Assembly: GCF_037338445.1 (NCBI RefSeq)
Contig: NZ_CP147838.1
Span: 3,224,001 to 3,288,000, forward strand
Direction: 5' to 3'
Origin: Salinibaculum sp. SYNS191
Lineage (GTDB): Archaea; Halobacteriota; Halobacteria; Halobacteriales; Haloarculaceae
Length of the DNA: 64,000 nt
Shown here: positions 61,752-64,000 of the stretch, one piece after another
How the letters are laid out: every line of letters begins with the position of its first letter
Position numbering within the stretch: position 1 is the first letter of the stretch
Translations under genes and position numbers: made by a program
The notes under the pieces: model-generated
Database searches by the model: none
What the model was told of the DNA's origin: nothing
What the model saw: the letters and a program-made list of their open reading frames with translations, nothing else

Positions 61752-63731
61752 ATGCCTATGTCCCCGGTTCAGGATTCAGCTATTGGCCCTGTCACGGTCC
61801 ACAATTTAGGAGGGATCGATACACTCGAAACACAACTCTATCGTGGAGTCAATGTTCTCTCAGGTGAAAACGCAACCAACCGAACCTCCTTGCTTCGGGC
61901 AATCAGTGCCTCACTCGGTAGTACGAACGTCTCACTCAAAGGCGATGCAGAAGAGGGGTGGGTCGAATTCGAAATCGAGGGTGAAACCTATCGGAGGGGG
62001 GTTTCCAGGACAGAGAGTGGGCTAGCCTTTTCGGGAAACCCCTATCTTTCCCCAGAAGAAGCGCACTACCTGGAGCTGTTTGCGTGTCTGTTCGAACAAA
62101 ATCGGGCCCGAGAGGCCGTTCGCCAGCGCGGTGACCTCTACGACATCATCATGGCCCCGGTGGATACAGACGCCATCGAGCGTCAGATTGCAGAGCTGAA
62201 ACAGGAACGGTCCGCGAAGGAATCTCGGAAAGACGAAATCGAGTCCGAACTCGACTCGTTGCCGTCGCTCCGCGAGACCAAATCGACACTCGAACGTGAG
62301 ATCGACGACCTGCGCGCGGAAATCGAGGCGAAGACCGAGAAGATCGAGACCACTGAAACGTCTGTCGAGGATTCGAAACAGCAGAAAACGACACTCGAAG
62401 AGAAACTGGCCACACTCCACTCGAAGCAATCGTCTCTCTCACAGCTTCAGGAAAAATGTGAGTCCAGTAAGGAAACGAAACGATCACTCGAAGACGAAGT
62501 GAGTACCAAGGAGGCTGAGTTAGCGGAGATATCTCTCGATGACTCCCGGCTGGACCGTCTCGAAGCCGATATAGCGTCTCTCTATGATAAAATCTCTCGC
62601 AAAGAATCGATGATGAGTGAACTGCAGAATATCATGCAGTTCAACCAGGATATGATCGAAAACGAGACGATGGATGAAGACATCTTTGCTGCCCTCCGCG
62701 AAGGAACAACTGCGCCGCCAGACGGCGACACGAAGACGGATGTACTGCTCGATTCAGAGAGCGAATCTATCGTTTGTTGGACGTGTGGGAGTACGACCCA
62801 GAAGTCGAATATCTCGGAAACGATCAAACGCCTCCGCGCAGTTCACGAAGACCTCTTTGGTGAGCGACGCCAGCTCCAGACCGAAGTCGAGGAACTGGAA
62901 AGCGACCGTGAGCAGCTACACGAAAAGCACGAACGGCGCGACCAGCTCCAGAACCGTATCGATCAGGTGCGAAACGACATCGAACGCCACGACCGGAACA
63001 TCGACCAACTCACCTCCCGCATCGACGAACTCTCCAACGAAATCGGGCGCCTGGAAGAGGAGATCCACCAGTTGCAGGAGTCACAGGATACCAAGCTGAT
63101 CGAACTTCGTCAGGAAGTGAGTGCTCTCGAGTACGAACTCGAGCAAAAGCAGTCCGAATTGTCGGAGAAAACTGACGAGATTGAGCGAATAACCTCTATC
63201 GAAGGGGAAATGCCAGATATCGAGACACAGATACAGGATATAAATCAGCAGTTGGACGAACTACGCGGACACATCGATCGCATCGAGCAACAGACAGTCA
63301 CACAATTTAACGACAGGATGGACGACATCCTGAGCGTACTCGAATACGAGAATCTCGAACGCGTCTGGATCGAGCGGAAGGAAGAGGAGATGCGGGACGG
63401 GCGACGGACGGTGAGCAAATCCGTATTCGAACTTCACGTCGTCAGAACAACGAGTGAGGGCCGAGCGTACGAGGATACCATCGATCACCTAAGCGAGAGC
63501 GAGCGCGAGGTAACGGGGCTCGTCTTCGCTTTGGCAGGCTACCTCGTCCACGATGTTCACGAGAAGGCACCCTTCATGATCCTCGACTCACTCGAAGCGA
63601 TCGACAGCGATCGTATTGGGCGCTTGATCGACTACTTCAGCGATATCGTCCCGAACATCCTCGTTGCGCTCCTCCCGGAAGATGCCTCGGCACTCGAAGA
63701 CGAGTATCACCGCGTCGAATATTCGGCCTGA
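61752..63731 (+). CDS. Sph-like archaeal SMC-related/Rad50-type ATPase
   Basis: The 659-residue protein has an N-terminal nucleotide-binding part (LSGENATNRTSLLRAI near 34-49), a long first coiled coil (about 135-320), a central CWTC hook (near 342-345) as in Rad50 zinc hooks, a second coiled coil (365-525), a LSESEREVTGL signature region and Walker B PFMILDSLEAID (near 604-615). Walker A carries Arg in place of the usual Lys (NATNRTS), a variant I recall from archaea-specific SMC-related (Sph) proteins. It would dimerise through the hook and organise DNA or other polymers in the cell. ATG 61758 is an alternative start. A TATA-like element lies at 61680-61689. Confidence 0.8.
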   Translation: MPMSPVQDSAIGPVTVHNLGGIDTLETQLYRGVNVLSGENATNRTSLLRAISASLGSTNVSLKGDAEEGWVEFEIEGETYRRGVSRTESGLAFSGNPYLSPEEAHYLELFACLFEQNRAREAVRQRGDLYDIIMAPVDTDAIERQIAELKQERSAKESRKDEIESELDSLPSLRETKSTLEREIDDLRAEIEAKTEKIETTETSVEDSKQQKTTLEEKLATLHSKQSSLSQLQEKCESSKETKRSLEDEVSTKEAELAEISLDDSRLDRLEADIASLYDKISRKESMMSELQNIMQFNQDMIENETMDEDIFAALREGTTAPPDGDTKTDVLLDSESESIVCWTCGSTTQKSNISETIKRLRAVHEDLFGERRQLQTEVEELESDREQLHEKHERRDQLQNRIDQVRNDIERHDRNIDQLTSRIDELSNEIGRLEEEIHQLQESQDTKLIELRQEVSALEYELEQKQSELSEKTDEIERITSIEGEMPDIETQIQDINQQLDELRGHIDRIEQQTVTQFNDRMDDILSVLEYENLERVWIERKEEEMRDGRRTVSKSVFELHVVRTTSEGRAYEDTIDHLSESEREVTGLVFALAGYLVHDVHEKAPFMILDSLEAIDSDRIGRLIDYFSDIVPNILVALLPEDASALEDEYHRVEYSA

Positions 63732-63791
63732 ATCTTTCGGGACCAGCATCCAGATTCGACGAGAAAACCCACAAGCGAAGTCCCGAGTTCT

Positions 63792-64000
63792 TCACTCGAC
63801 AGTGACGCTCTTTGCCAGATTCCGTGGCTTGTCGATCGACCGGCCCAGCCGGTTCGCGACGTGATAGGCGACCAGCTGTAACTGCACGTTCGCCAGCACG
63901 GCTGCCGCCCGTGGATGCGTCTCTGGCACCCGAAGCACGTGATCGGCGTAGCGCTCGACGTCTGATTGCCCGTCGGTCACGGCCACGACCGGCGCGTCCC
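63792..64000 (-). CDS. glmS: glucosamine-fructose-6-phosphate aminotransferase, C-terminal end (partial)
   Basis: The leftward frame runs off the window and ends LVAYHVANRLGRSIDKPRNL followed by AKSVTVE, the highly conserved GlmS C-terminus. The upstream part includes APVVAVTDG, HPRAAAVLANVQ and the SIS-domain context. GlmS makes glucosamine-6-phosphate from fructose-6-phosphate and glutamine, the entry to UDP-N-acetylglucosamine for surface glycans. Only the last 68 or so residues are inside the window. The gene converges with the Sph-like gene. Confidence 0.9.
   Translation of the reverse strand, partial: DAPVVAVTDGQSDVERYADHVLRVPETHPRAAAVLANVQLQLVAYHVANRLGRSIDKPRNLAKSVTVE

Overview
The window comes from a haloarchaeon (class Halobacteria). 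The evidence is high G+C coding with acidic proteins, a Tat-exported protein, a PGF-CTERM surface protein, Thr-Pro-rich stalks, an archaeal pilin-type signal, an Orc1/Cdc6 origin module with ORB-like repeats, an ISH1-like element, and an RdfA/Sph-type SMC-like gene pair. No genus can be fixed from the sequence alone. No tRNA, rRNA or CRISPR array was recognised by eye.

Region 1 (1-8.6 kb) is a surface-glycan cluster: a decayed sulfatase, two GT4 glycosyltransferases, a large polytopic GT-C-like membrane protein, a small CopG-like protein, an NAD-dependent sugar epimerase and an intact sulfatase-superfamily enzyme. The last three genes overlap or nearly overlap.

Region 2 (8.6-17.5 kb) is an accessory, recombined segment. 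It starts with a winged-helix regulator transcribed divergently from a four-gene unit: a 47-aa small protein, a Cas7/Csm3-like RAMP protein, an unknown protein and a Cas5-like double-RAMP protein. A 43-bp concentric dyad sits in the shared promoter. The unit fits the description of the haloarchaeal HRAMP type of derived class 1 CRISPR-Cas system, but has no array, no adaptation genes and no visible nuclease. It ends abruptly in a headless glycosyltransferase gene. Next come a replication origin with ORB-like repeats and an orc1/cdc6 gene split by a TnpB-type insertion sequence. A second copy of the same glycosyltransferase 3' end follows, so the origin module lies between two direct repeats.

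Region 3 (17.5-33 kb) holds a pilin-like surface gene cut by an intact ISH1-like element, a DUF1616 membrane protein, a CPBP protease, a DUF457-type membrane hydrolase, a Tat-exported protein, a GT2 glycosyltransferase, a degenerate protein kinase, several very small zinc-finger or membrane proteins, and a PGF-CTERM protein. Long gene-poor spacers with gene remnants separate them.

Region 4 (33-60 kb) is dominated by a 13.7-kb gene for a 4,571-residue surface protein built of five 195-aa repeats, five 275-aa CARDB-type modules and eleven ASH-type repeats. It is followed by further secreted CARDB and Ig-like proteins and a MoxR / DUF58 / DUF4129 / DUF4350 locus that probably handles envelope protein assembly.

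Region 5 (60-64 kb) has a von Willebrand A protein, an RdfA-like protein and a Sph/Rad50-like SMC-related ATPase in one direction, and the 3' end of glmS on the opposite strand at the edge.
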